The notes below the pieces were generated by a model. That model saw nothing but the letters and a program-made list of their open reading frames with translations. It did no database searches and was not told where the DNA came from. This document shows positions 40,601 through 51,129 of a DNA stretch of 64,000 nt, one piece after another (positions within the stretch are counted from its first letter, which is position 1; each line of letters starts with the position of its first letter). The stretch comes from Pachyseris speciosa. Lineage: Eukaryota > Cnidaria > Anthozoa > Scleractinia > Pachyseridae. The translations under genes were made by a program, and so were the position numbers. The DNA is taken from positions 318,501 through 382,500 of the forward strand of contig JAEMWC010000625.1 in assembly GCA_016490735.1 (NCBI GenBank), read 5' to 3'.

Positions 40601-42807
40601 TCTTTGAAAACTTGCAAGAGCATGTTGAAAGTAGGTAGTTTTTACTAGCTGTAATGTGTAGTTATTGTGCGCACGGTGTGGAGCACGTGCAATCAATTCC
40701 TGATTTCCGAGATTTTGACTGTCGGTAATAATCTCACTCTTTAAAAAGTTCTAAAAGGATGTTGAAAGTAGGTAGTTTTCCTAGCTGTGATGAGTACTTC
40801 TTGTGCCCACGGTGTGCAGCGATTCCCATCAATTCCTGACTGCCAAGATTTTGAATCACGGTCATAATCTAGCTATTTGAAAACTTGTAATGGTATGTTG
40901 AAAGTAGGTGGCTTTTACTAGCTGTAATGAGTACTACTTCTGCGCACGCAGTAGATCTTGTTCGATCAATTCGTGATTTGCGAGATATTCACTCTCGGTC
41001 ATTATCTCACTTTTTTAAAACTTGAAAGAGCATGTTGTAGGTAGGTGGTTTGTACTAGCTGTGACGAGTATTACTTATGCGCACGGTGTGGAGCGCGTCC
41101 CATCAATTTCTGGTTTCCGAGATTTTTAATCTCCGTCATAATTCACCCTTTGGAAAGTTCTAAAAGGATGTTGAAAGTAGGTGGTGTTTACTAGCTGAGA
41201 TGAGTACTACTTGAGCGCACGGTGTGGAGCGCGTCTCATTAATTCCTGAATTCCGAGTTGTTGAATCTCAGTCATAATCACAATATTTGAAAACTTGTAA
41301 GAGGATGTTAAAAGTAGGTTGTTTTTACTAGCTGTGATGAGTACTACTTGTGCGTTTGGTGTTGAGCGCATCCATTAATTCCTGATTTCCGAGATTTTGA
41401 CTCTCGGTCGTAATCTCACTCTTTGCAAACTTGTTAGACCATGTTGAAACTAGGTGCTTTTTACTATCTGTCATAAGTACAACTTGTGTGCTCAGTGTGG
41501 AGCGCGTCCCGTGAATTCCTGATTTCCGAGATTTTGACTCTCGGTCATAATCTCACTCTTTGAAAAGTTGTAAGAGCATGTTGAAAGTAAGCGGTTTTTA
41601 CCAGCTGTGATGAGTACAACTTGTGCGCACAGTGTGGACTGTGTTCCATCAATTCCCGATATCCGAGATTTTGACTGTCGGTCATAATCTCACAGTATGA
41701 AAACTGGTAAGAGCATGTTAAAAGTAGGTCGTTTTTCTACCTGTGATGAGTACTCTTGGGTGCACGGTCCATTCAATTCCTAATATCCGAGATTTGACTC
41801 ACGGTCATAATCTACCACTTTAAAAATTTGTCAGGGCATGTTGAAAGTAGTTGATTTTTATTTGTTGTGATTAGTACTACCTCTGAGCGCGGTGTGGAGC
41901 GCGTCCCATCACTTCCTGATGTCCGAGATTTTGACTGTTGCTCATAATCTCGCTCTTTCAAAAGGTCTAAGCGGATGTTGAAAGTAGGTTGTGTTTAACA
42001 GCTGCGATGAGTACAACTTCTGCGCACATTGTTGAGTACGTTTTATCAATTTCTGATTTCCGAGATTTTGACTTTCGGTCATAAAGTCAGGGTTTGAAAA
42101 GTTATAAGAGCATTTTGAAGGTAGGTGGTTTTTACTAGCTGTGATGAGTACTAGTTGTGCGCACGGTGTAGAGCGCGTCCTACCAAATCCTCATTTCCCA
42201 GATTTTTAGTTTCGGTCATAATCTCACTCTTTGAAAACTTTTAAGAGGATGTTGAAAATAGGTGGTGTTTACTAGCTGTGATGAGTACTATTTGTGTGCA
42301 CGGAGTGGAGCGCGTCCTATCAATTCCTGATTTCCGAGATTTTGACTCTTGGTCATAATCTCACTCTTTGAAAATTTGTAAGAGCATGTCGAAAGTTGTC
42401 GGTTTTACTAGCTGTGATGATTACTTCTTGTGGGCACGGTGTGGAACTCGTCCCATGAATTCCTGATTTCCGAGATTTTGACTCTCGCTCATAATTTCAA
42501 TCCTTGAAAACTTGTAAGAGGATGTTGTAGAAGCTGTCGTGAGTAGTACTTTTGCGCGCGGTGTGGAGCGCGTCCCGTGAAATCCTGATTTCCGAGATTT
42601 TGACTCACGGTCATAATCTCATTCTTTTAAAACTTGTAAGAGCATGTTGAAAGTACGTGGTTTTCACTTGGTATGGTGAGTACTACTTGTGCGCACGGTG
42701 TGGAGCGCGTCCCATCAATTCCTTATTTTGGAGTTTTTTCTTCTCGATCACAATCTCAGGCTTTGAAAACTTGTAAGAGCATTCTGAAAGTAGTTGGTTT
42801 TTATTGT
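37681..42807 (+). repeat. Satellite DNA, about 139-bp unit, second block
   Basis: Roughly 37 units continuing in the same orientation as the left block. The first unit starts GCGCGTCCC, completing the unit cut at 9,912. Some units are shortened (for example near 37,905 and 39,120). Variants alternate at the GTGCGCACGG / GTGCGTTTGG position. It ends abruptly at 42,807 in TTGGTTTTTATT against unrelated sequence. The only 118-codon minus-strand frame here (39,619-39,975) is chance from the repeat. Confidence 0.9.
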
Positions 42808-43735
42808 CGCAATTTATTGAACATATGAAATAAATTTCAGTTAATCAACAACTCTTGTTCTATTGTGAGCTTGACGTTTTGCTGAAACACCCAATCACTG
42901 ACCTCATGTTGACCTCACGTGAGAATCCTAAAGTCATCCAATCAGAAGGAACCTTGTCATCTAAATACATGCCTGCAAAATTGGATTGCTGTCTTCTTTT
43001 GTTCCTACGCGAGATAAACGAATAGTCCAGCCAGCATTTTTTTTTTCAGATATATTCTCTGCTCTTCCTCGTTTCTGCAGCTGGGAATCGATGAATCGTG
43101 TTAGACGCTGCTACCAAGCGAACTTAATCGGCGATCGGGCTTGTTGAACTTTTTACAGCGGGGTTTCCCCCGTGCGACAGCATAACATTATGCCGCCAAT
43201 CCGTCGAGGTGGGAACGCCTCTAGATTAGCCGATCCTGGCCCTTTACCTTAGGATCTGGAGCTAGACAAGTTGTACGTGAAGGACCTACGATCTCTATGC
43301 AACAAACTAAACCTGACAACAATTGGTGGACGTGCTGCTCCGATCAAACGACTCGAAGAAGCTCGGCGTAACGCGCCTAACCTTACAGGCACTCCGCCCC
43401 CAAACCAAGATGGCGTCGAGCACGTGGAATCTCCCCTTGAGCTGCAATTTCACCGACTTCAGCGTCAAGTCCAAGAGCTATTGGACCGGGAGTCTTCCCA
43501 AGACGGGCCTCTCTCACCAACGCAACTTACGCAAGTGCAATCGATTGTCCAAGGATCACTGAATGAAGCGATTGAAAAGGCCGCCTCTGCAGCCGCTGTT
43601 AGCGCTTTCCATAACGGTTCGGTTTCACCAGCTCCTGCGTCTGCTACCCAAGTATCCTCCGCGAACGAAAGGTCTAAGACAACAGGACCAATCTTCCACC
43701 CGCGATCAATGACGCCATCGTGTTACAGATCCCTA
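42808..43735 (+). pseudogene. DIRS-type 5' region and gag-like ORF remnant with SAP-like motif
   Basis: An AT-rich leader is followed by ATG at 43,190 (MPPIRRGGNASRLADPGPLP), a TAG at 43,250, and then an open stretch LYVKDLRSLCNKLNLTTIGG through KRLEEARR. This resembles a SAP (DNA-binding) helix pair as found at the N-terminus of some tyrosine-recombinase retroelement gag proteins. It continues through FHRLQRQVQELLDRE, a coiled-coil-like segment, to about 43,725, where it is cut by the reverse-oriented LINE ORF1 retrocopy. Truncated and carrying a nonsense codon. Confidence 0.45.
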
Positions 43736-44957
43736 ATTTTTTTGTGTGAAACAGTTTATTCCAAAATAAACTCCAATATTTACAGAATAAAAACGTATCA
43801 AAACAACAGAATAACATCATAATACACCAATAAACAATAACAAAATAAGTAACCGAGATTTAGAGAAAAGTTCACAGTTCAAAGTTCAAAAATCATTTTT
43901 TAGACTTGCAAAGTTCAAGTAATCGATCATTAAACCTACGAGAAGGAACACCTATATCAGGTTCAATTTGACGCAAAAGATCCAAAGAAATAATAGGACG
44001 ATAGGATTCCAAAAGACTGGCGAAATGACTATCTTCCTTAGCAACAATCTTAAAAAACTGACGAGCAGCATTAGTGGAAGACGAGACAAGACCCAGCCGT
44101 CCTCGTTGTAGACTCATCCTCAGAATCATCATCATCATCATCCTCATCATCAGCGGCAACAGCAGAAGAAAGGCGACGGGGGGATGGAGGGGGCTCACCC
44201 TGAGCAACCTCCTCCCCATCCCCCGAACGCTTCACACATTCGGCTAGCAAAGGCTCAGCAGGAGAAACAGAAGAAGCATCAGCAACAGCAGAAGAAACAT
44301 CAACAGCAACAGCAGCAACTTGATCTACGGAAGAAACACCAGCAGCATCGGGAGCAACATCAGCATCCATCTTAGAATCAGAAGCACGAGAACAAAACTC
44401 AGCACCAGCAGAGTGTGCAGAGGGAGGAGCGCCCCCTGCACGCCTGCACTCCCTGGCCATGTGACCGGGCTGCTTACAGCGGCGACACAGACCAGAAAGA
44501 GGGCATTTCCTGCTACGATGACCAACAGCACGACACACAGAGCAATGCATGGGCTGACGCGGATACCAAACACGACAAGGAAAACCATCAATACGGACGA
44601 AATACGGAACATCTTTGGACACAGACATCTTCACGACACGGCTACCATCATACAAGCAGGGGACGGAAGGGCATCATATGTACGGGGAAGAATCGAAAGA
44701 ACTTCCTCAAATGACGCGAAGAACGCAGATACTGTTTTATCGGAGACTTCAGCAGGGAGACCACGGAGATGAACAGTCACAACTTTCGAGTGAGCACCTC
44801 ATCACAATCAGCAGACTCCTTAAACGTAATTCGCACACCTCCATGTGGAAGAAACTGCACGACCACCAGCTTTTCAACATCAAGCACTTTCAACAATTGT
44901 GAGAGAACTTCAGACGAACCCGTAGAACGGTAAATCTCAGGCGGAAAATACGCCACT
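43736..44957 (-). mobile_element. ORF1-only LINE retrocopy (half-LINE) with zinc knuckles
   Basis: On the minus strand: an RRM-like start (LVAYFPPEIYRSTGSSEVL, 44,957-44,780), a frame break, then a 194-codon frame from 44,655. This contains CSVCRAVGHRSRKCPLSGLC and CRRCKQPGHMARECR (two CCHC knuckles), a long Ala/Ser/Asp linker and an acidic DDDDD tract. After another shift come LLESYRPIISLDLLRQIEPD and a stop at 43,893. A leader-like AT-rich 3' segment with AATAAAC then ends in A7 (T7 on the plus strand, 43,737-43,743). No reverse transcriptase follows, so this is a non-autonomous or aberrant copy of a LINE first ORF. Confidence 0.6.
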
Positions 44958-45036
44958 AGCCTGAGCATTAGCTATGCCATGCTGATGAGGCCTAATAAGG
45001 CCGAAACAGCTGTCCATGGCTGCTAATGCTTGAGCT
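44958..45036 (+). ncRNA. Type I hammerhead ribozyme 1
   Basis: Core CTGATGA (44,982-44,988), stem II GGCCT/AGGCC with loop AATA, then GAAA. Stem III is the self-complementary ACAGCTGT, and the GTC cleavage triplet is at 45,012-45,014. Stem I pairs GCCATG with CATGGC next to the core, then after a small internal loop (TAT opposite T) pairs GCATTAGC with GCTAATGC, then pairs further outward. Every invariant hammerhead base is present. Confidence 0.9.
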
Positions 45037-45210
45037 CAATCTTTGCTTTGGTAGATTTAAGGGGTAATGCCCTCTACCTTGTGGCCTTAGTGCCTTTTGA
45101 GTGGCTTCAGCTTACTTGATCACATTAATTTGTGAAGTATCCTTGTCGCTCCAGCCGCATCCCACAAGCTTTACGTTTTCATTGCTTGTTTTATTGATAT
45201 GTGGGTACTT

Positions 45211-45291
45211 GAGCCTGAGCATTAGCTATGCCATGCTGATGAGGCCTAACAAGGCCGAAACAGCTGTCCATGGCTGCTAATGCTTGGGCTC
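45211..45291 (+). ncRNA. Type I hammerhead ribozyme 2
   Basis: Identical core and stems to copy 1. The stem II loop is AACA instead of AATA, and the outermost stem I (GAGCCTGA with TTGGGCTC) is complete. GTC is at 45,266-45,268. All catalytic-core bases are intact. Confidence 0.9.
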
Positions 45292-45384
45292 AATCTTTGC
45301 TTTGGTAGATTTAAGGGGTAATGCCCGCTATCTTGTGGCCTTAGTGCCTTTTGAGTGGCTTCCTCTTACTTGAGTCCAATAAAT

Positions 45385-46137
45385 CAGTCAATCTCGGTCA
45401 CAATATCACGCTTTGAAAACTGCTAAAAGGATGTTTAAAGTATGTGGTGATTACTAGCTGTGATGAGAATTACTTGCGCGCACGGTGTTGTCGCGTCTAA
45501 TCAATTCCTTATATCCGAGCTTTTGACTCTCGGTCATAATCTCACTTTAAAAATTGAAAACTTGTAAGAGCATGTTAAAACGAGGTGCTTTTTACCAGCT
45601 GAGATTGGTGCCATGTCCGCACGGTGTGGAGCGCGTCTCATCAACTCCTGATTTCCGAGATTTTCAGTCTGGTTAATAATCTCACTCTTTGAAAAGTTGT
45701 AAGAACATGTTGAAAGTAGGTGGTGTTTACCAGCTGTGATGAGTACAACCCTTGCGCACGCCTTGTTGAGTGCGTTCCATCAATTCCTGATTTCCGAGAT
45801 TTTGACCGTCCGTCATAATCTCACGGTTTGAAAAGTTCAAAGTAGGTGGTTTTTACTAGCTGTCATAAGTACTAGTTGTGCGGAAGGTGTACAGCGCGTC
45901 CTTTTAATTCCTGATATCACAGATTTTAAGTTTTGGTCATAATCTCACTCTTTGAAAACTTGTAAGAGGATATTGAAAGTAGGTGGTGTTTACTAGGTGT
46001 GATTACTACTACTTGTGTGCACTGTGTGGAGCGCGTGCCACAATTTCCTGATTTCCGAGATTTAAACTGTCGGTGATCATCTCAGTCTTTGAGTACTTGT
46101 AACAACACGTTGAAAGTAGGTGGTTTTTACAAGTTCG
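45385..46137 (+). repeat. Satellite DNA, about 139-bp unit, third block
   Basis: About five and a half units, same orientation. It begins inside a unit (GTCAATCTCGGTCACAATAT) and ends at TTTTACAAGTTCG, which is the target duplication of retrozyme cluster 2. Confidence 0.9.
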
Positions 46138-46279
46138 AAAACGTAAAGCTTGTGGGATGTGGCTGGAGTGACAAAGCTACTTCACAAATTAATGTGATCA
46201 AGTAAGCTGAAGCCACTCAAAAGGCACTAAGGCCACAAGGTAGTGGGCATTACCCCTTAAATCTACCAAAGCAAAGATT

Positions 46280-46360
46280 GAGCCCAAGCATTAGCAGCCA
46301 TGGACAGCTGTTTCGGCCTTATTAGGCCTCATCAGCATGGCATAGCTAATGCTCAGGCTC
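46280..46360 (-). ncRNA. Type I hammerhead ribozyme 3
   Basis: Complete minus-strand copy: stem I strands at the two edges, core CTGATGA, stem II GGCCT-AATA-AGGCC, GAAA, and the GTC at 46,305-46,303 followed by CATGGC. Same sequence as ribozyme 5. Confidence 0.9.
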
Positions 46361-46450
46361 AAGTACCCACATATCAATAAAACAAGCAATGAAAACGTAA
46401 AGCTTGTGGGATGTGGCTGGAGTGACAAAGCTACTTCACAAATTAATGTT

Positions 46451-46483
46451 GAGCCTGAGCATTAGCTATGCCATGCTGATGAG
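46451..46483 (+). ncRNA. Hammerhead ribozyme 4, 5' half only
   Basis: GAGCCTGAGC through the core CTGATGAG is present. The sequence then jumps to the spacer (TGGCTTCAGC), deleting stem II, GAAA, stem III and the cleavage site. Cannot self-cleave. It sits at the point where the cluster switches from minus to plus orientation. Confidence 0.8.
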
Positions 46484-46592
46484 TGGCTTCAGCTTACTTT
46501 ATCACATTAATTTGTGAAGTGGCTTTGTCATACCAGCCACATCCCACAAGCTTTACGTTTTCATTGCTTGTTTTATTGATATGTGGGTACTT

Positions 46593-46673
46593 GAGCCTGA
46601 GCATTAGCTATGCCATGCTGATGAGGCCTAATAAGGCCGAAACAGCTGTCCATGGCTGCTAATGCTTGGGCTC
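46593..46673 (+). ncRNA. Type I hammerhead ribozyme 5
   Basis: Complete, with every core base and all three stems. GTC at 46,648-46,650. Same sequence as ribozyme 3 on the opposite strand, so a transcript crossing both would form a long hairpin. Confidence 0.9.
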
Positions 46674-46846
46674 AATCTTTGCTTTGGTAGATTTAAGGGG
46701 TAATGCCCGCTACCTTGTGGCCTTAGTGCCTTTTGAGTGGTTTCAGCTTACTTGATCACATTAATTTGTGAAGTAGCTTTGTCACTCCAGCCACTTCCCA
46801 CAAGCTTTACGTTTTCATTGCTTGTTTTATTGATATGTGGGTACTT

Positions 46847-46910
46847 GAGCCTGAGCATTAGCTATGCCATGCTGATGAGGCATAATAAGGCCGAAACAGC
46901 TGTCCATGGC
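46847..46910 (+). ncRNA. Hammerhead ribozyme 6, defective stem I and stem II
   Basis: Core and GTC (46,902-46,904) remain. Stem II has one change (GGCAT opposite AGGCC), and the outer 3' strand of stem I (GCTAATGCTTGGGC) is deleted, so CATGGC runs directly into TCAATC. Only the inner six base pairs of stem I can form. Probably weak. Confidence 0.8.
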
Positions 46911-47016
46911 TCAATCTTTGCTTTGGTAGATTTAAGGGGTAATGCCCGCTACCTTGTGGCCTTAGTGCCTTTTGAGTGGCTTCAGCTTACTTGATCACAT
47001 TAATATGTGAAGTAGC

Positions 47017-49848
47017 TTTTACAAGTTCGGTTGACTACTACTTGTGCGCACGGTGTGGAGCGCGTCCCATCAATTCATGATTTCCGAGATTTTTGACCCT
47101 CCGTCACAATCTCACTTTTTGAACAGTTGTAAGAGCATGTTGAAAGTAGCTGGTTTTTACTAGTGCGACGTGACCGTGCTTCTTGTGGGCACGCTGTGGA
47201 ACTCGTCCCATCAATTCCTGATTTCCGAGATTTTGAATCTCGTTCATAACCTCACTCTTTCAAAAGATTTAAGAGCAATTTGAAAGTAAGCGGTTTTTAC
47301 CAGCTGTGATGAGTACTTCTTATCACCACGGTGTGGAGCGCGTCGAGTCAATTCCTGATTGCCGAGATTTGGACTCACGGTCCTAATCTCACTCTTTGAA
47401 ACCTTGTAAGAGCATGTTGAAACTAGGTGGTTTTTACTAACTGTAGTGAGTGCTTATAGTGTGCACGGTGTGGAGCGCGTCCCATCAATTCCGAGATTTT
47501 GATTCTCACTCTTTGAAAACTTGTAAGAGCATGTTGAAAGTAGGTGCTTTTTACTAGCTGTGATCAGTACTACTTGTGCGCAAGGTGTAGGGCGCGTCCC
47601 ATCACTTCCTGATTTCCGATATTTTCACTCTGAGTCATAATCTCACGCTTTGAAAACTTGCAAGAGAATGTTAAACGTAGTAGGTTTTTTTAGTTGTGAT
47701 GAGTACTATTTGTGTGCAGAGTGTTCAGCGTGTTCCATCAATTCCCGATTTCCGAGATTTTGACTCTCGGTCATAATCTCACTCCTTAAAAACTTGTAAT
47801 AGGAGGATGAAATTAGGTCCTTTTTACTAGCTGTAATGGGTACTACTTTTGCGCTTGGTGTGGAGCGCTTCCTATCAATTCCTTGTTTCCGAGAAGTTGA
47901 CCCGCGGTCATAATCACAATCTTTGAAAACTTTTAAGGGGATTGTGAAAGTAGGTTGTTTGTACTAGCTGTGATGAGTACTACTTGGAAATTTGGTGTCG
48001 AGCGCTTTCATTTATTCCTGATTTCCGAGATTTTGACTCTTCGTCAGAATCTCACTCTTTGAAAAGTTGTCAGAGCATGGTGAAACTAGGGGCTTTTACT
48101 ATCTGTGATGAGTACTACTTGTGCGCACGGTGTGAAGCGTGTGCCATCAATTCCTTGTTTCCGAAAAGTTGACTCGCGGTCATAATCACAATCTTTCAAA
48201 ACTTGTAAGAGTATTTTGAAAGTAGGTTTCTTTTACTAGCTGTGATTAGTACTGGTTGGGCGTTTGGTGTGTAGCGCGTTCCATTAATTCATGATTTCCG
48301 AGATTTTGAACCTCGGTCATAATCTCACTCTTTAAAAACTTTTAAGAGCATGTTGAAACTAGGTGGTTTTTACTAGCTGTGATAAGTACTACTTGTGCGC
48401 ACGGTGTAGATCGGGTCCATCAATTCCCGAATTCCGAGATTTTGAGTCTCGGTCCTAATCTCACTCTTTGAAAACTTGTAAGAGCATGTTGAAAGTAGGT
48501 GGTTTTTAGAAGCTGCCATGAGTAGTACTACTTGTGTGCGCAATGTGGATTGCGTCCCGTGAATTTCCGAGATTGCGTCCCGTGAATTTCCGAGATTTTG
48601 ACTCTCTGTCATAATTTCACTCTTTGAAAACTTGTAAGAGCATGCTGAAAGTAGTTGGTTTTTATCAGCTGTGATGAGTACTACTTCTCAACGCGATGAG
48701 GAGCACGTCTCATCAAGAGATGTTGACCGTCCTTGACAATCTCACTGTTCAAAAACTTGTAATACCATGGTTATATTAGGTGCTTTTTAGTAGCTTTTAT
48801 GGGTACTACTTGTGCGCACGGTGTGCAGCGCGTTCCATTAATTCCTGATTTGTCACAATTTTCGGTCAAAATCTTACTCTTTGAAAACTTGTAAGAGGAT
48901 GTTGTACGTAGGTGGTGTTTACGAGCTGTGATGAGTACTACCTGCGTGCATGGTGTGGAGCACATCCCATAAATTCCTGATTTGCTAGATTATGACCGTC
49001 GCTCATAATCTCATTCTTTGAGTAGTTGTAAGAGCACGTTAAGAGTTGGTCCTTATTACTGGCCGTAATGAGTACTACTTGTGCGCACGATGTAGAGCGC
49101 GTCCCATCTATTCCTGTTTTCCGAGATTTTCACTCTGCGTCATAATCTCACTCTTCTAAAAGTTGTAAGAGCATGTTAAAAGTAAGTGGTTTTTACTACC
49201 TGTCATAAGTACAACTTGTGTGCTTGGTGTGGAGTGCTTCCCGAGAATTCCTCATTTCCGAGATTTTGACTCTCGGTCATAATCTCACTCTTTCCAAAGA
49301 TGTAAGAGCATGTTGAAAGTAAGCGGTTTTTACTAGCTGTAATGAGTACAACTTGTGCGCACAATGTGGAGTGCGTTCCATCAATTCCTGATTTCCGAGA
49401 TTTTGACTGTCTGCCATAATCTCAGGGTATGAAAACTGGTAAGAGCATGTTAAAAGTAGGTAGTTTTTCTGGCTGTGATGAGTACTTCTTGTGCCCACGG
49501 TGTGAAACGCGTCCATTCAATTCCTTATTGCCGAGATTTTGGCTCACGGTCAACCTTATTGAAAACTTGTAAGAACATGTTGAAAGTTGGTGGCTTTTAC
49601 TAGCTGTCACGAGTACAACTCGTGCGCACCGTGTGGAGCGCGTCCCATAAATTCCTGCTTTGCGAGATTTTGTATCTCGGTAATAGTCTCACTCTTTGAA
49701 AACGTCTAAACGGATGTTGAAAGTAGGGGGAAAGTAGGGATAAGTAGTACTTGTGCGCATGGAGTAGAACTCATCCCATCATTTTGTCATTTTGCAAGAT
49801 TTTGCCCCTCGGCCATAATCTCACTCTTTGAAAAGTTGTAAGATCATG
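47017..49848 (+). repeat. Satellite DNA, about 139-bp unit, fourth block
   Basis: About 20 units, same orientation. It ends at AAGATCATG, the target duplication of the truncated LINE. It contains the GTGTGAAACGCGTCC variant unit at about 49,490, which recurs at about 53,770 in the next block and, inverted, at about 54,850. Confidence 0.9.
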
Positions 49849-51129
49849 CATGCACTGCAGAATGCCTTCCTAGAGGAAATTGTGCAAATTTGGACGAATA
49901 TCAATTATACCAACGAGGAGCAGGACTTCGGTAATTCATGCATTTGGTACAATTCGCTGATAAGGATTGGCCACCGCCCCTTCTTCTACCAATCATGGCT
50001 TAATGCAGGGGTAAAGTTGATTAAGGATTTAATGGATACTGATGGTACTTTCCTAAAATATAATGCCTTCCTATCTAAATATAGAATTAAGACCAATTTT
50101 CTCAGCTATCATGCTGTTTTATCAGCTTTAAGAAGTTACAAAGAGACCTTTTCTCCACATCTTAACAAACTGGAGAAAAAAGTAGAAGAGCCAAAACTCT
50201 CAGTTCCAGATATGAAATGTAAGAAAATCTACAACATGCTTATTCAAAAGAAGGTTTCCCCACCAACACGAAGCCAAATAAAATGGTTAGCTGAAGATGC
50301 TCTACTGGATTCGTTCCCTGTTAATTGGAAGCAAACCTATTCCTTGCCCTTTTTATGTACAAAAGAAACAAAACTTAGGGTTTTTCAATTCAAGTTTCTC
50401 CAACGGAGAATCGCAACTAACGACTTTCTTTACAGAATTGGGATCGTCCCGACTAAACTCTGCACGTTTTGCGGAGAAGCCCCAGAAACTCTCATGCATC
50501 TTTTTTGGAACTGCGAATACAGCCAACTCTTTTGGAAAGAGGTCCTGGCATGGATAAAAGACAAGTTTTTTCAGTCTGAGGGTCACTCTCTTTCCTGCTC
50601 CATCTGCCTCGGTTTTGTGAGTGAATCTCCTGACCCACTGGTTCAACATCTTCTTCTTATTGCTCGACACTATATATATACTTGTAAACTTAAAAATACG
50701 ACTCCAGCGCTGACGGTTTTTATAGAACTAGTTATAAACAGCGCCCGAATAGAGAAAAGGTTTGCTTTTGAGACAAATGCCCTCGTTATATTTGAAACGA
50801 AATGGTCTCGGTTGGGTTCCTTCCTCTTTTCCAGACTGTAGTTTGCAATCTCTTTTGGAGGTTTAGATGTGGAAAAAAGCAATATCTGGGAGGGGGAGTG
50901 TAACATGGGTAAGTAATGCAGTAAAGTGTCAAATGAGTTATAGTATGTAATATAAGTAATTGTTTTTAAATGTAAGTAGTATGCACCTGTGTCAAAGTAA
51001 GATGCCTTCCTGTACTTTACTGTGAACATGTGAACATTGTAGTATAATTTATGTAAAAGTATCTAGTCTTTCCGTAGTAATGTAAGTTATAAGTGAAACG
51101 AAATAAATAAAGAGTAAAAAAAAAAAGAA
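49849..51129 (+). mobile_element. 5'-truncated second copy of the Tx1-type LINE
   Basis: AAGATCATG is duplicated at 49,840-49,848 and 51,130-51,138. Homology to the full-length copy starts at CTGCAGAATGCC (its 16,321) and runs through the whole 3' untranslated region to the A tail. The two 3' ends differ by only a base or two over about 270 bp. Six extra bases (CATGCA) sit at the 5' joint. Truncation by incomplete reverse transcription is the usual LINE outcome. Confidence 0.9.
49855..50841 (+). pseudogene. LINE ORF2 C-terminal third, frame intact
   Basis: An open frame of about 330 codons covering the end of ORF2, from LQNAFLEEIVQIWTN to SRLGSFLFSRL. It keeps the TGG codon (FFYQSWLNAG) that is a stop in the full-length copy, and the C-terminal CTFCGEAPETLMHLFWNC zinc motif (C-x2-C-x7-H-x4-C). 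No promoter and no catalytic domain. It is useful as the reference for what the full-length copy has lost. Confidence 0.8.

Larger units (their letters stand above)
44958..45374 (+). mobile_element. Retrozyme-like array 1 (254-bp unit, about 1.6 copies)
   Basis: Two hammerhead ribozymes at 44,958-45,036 and 45,211-45,291 have cleavage sites at 45,014/45,015 and 45,268/45,269, exactly 254 bp apart. Between them is a spacer with TTTGGTAGATTTAAGGGGTA and CTTTACGTTTTCATTGCTTG. The second unit ends in the spacer at about 45,374, where GGCTTC-CTCTTACTTGAGTCC leads back to satellite. No open reading frame. The left edge adjoins the LINE ORF1 retrocopy; no target duplication is clear. Confidence 0.8.
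46138..47016. mobile_element. Retrozyme-like cluster 2, inverted plus direct copies, 13-bp target duplication
   Basis: TTTTACAAGTTCG occurs at 46,125-46,137 and 47,017-47,029, flanking 879 bp made only of the 254-bp repeat. From the left: about 1.2 units in minus orientation (46,138-46,449), then plus-orientation material: a unit cut short inside its ribozyme and two further units. Cleavage sites of ribozymes 5 and 6 are at 46,650/46,651 and 46,904/46,905, again 254 bp apart. The insertion interrupts a satellite unit. No coding capacity, so any mobilising enzyme acts in trans. Confidence 0.85.

Noticed and set aside
44958..47016. Penelope-type reverse transcriptase near the ribozyme repeats
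   Set aside because: No frame in or beside the clusters shows reverse transcriptase motifs; the units are non-coding.
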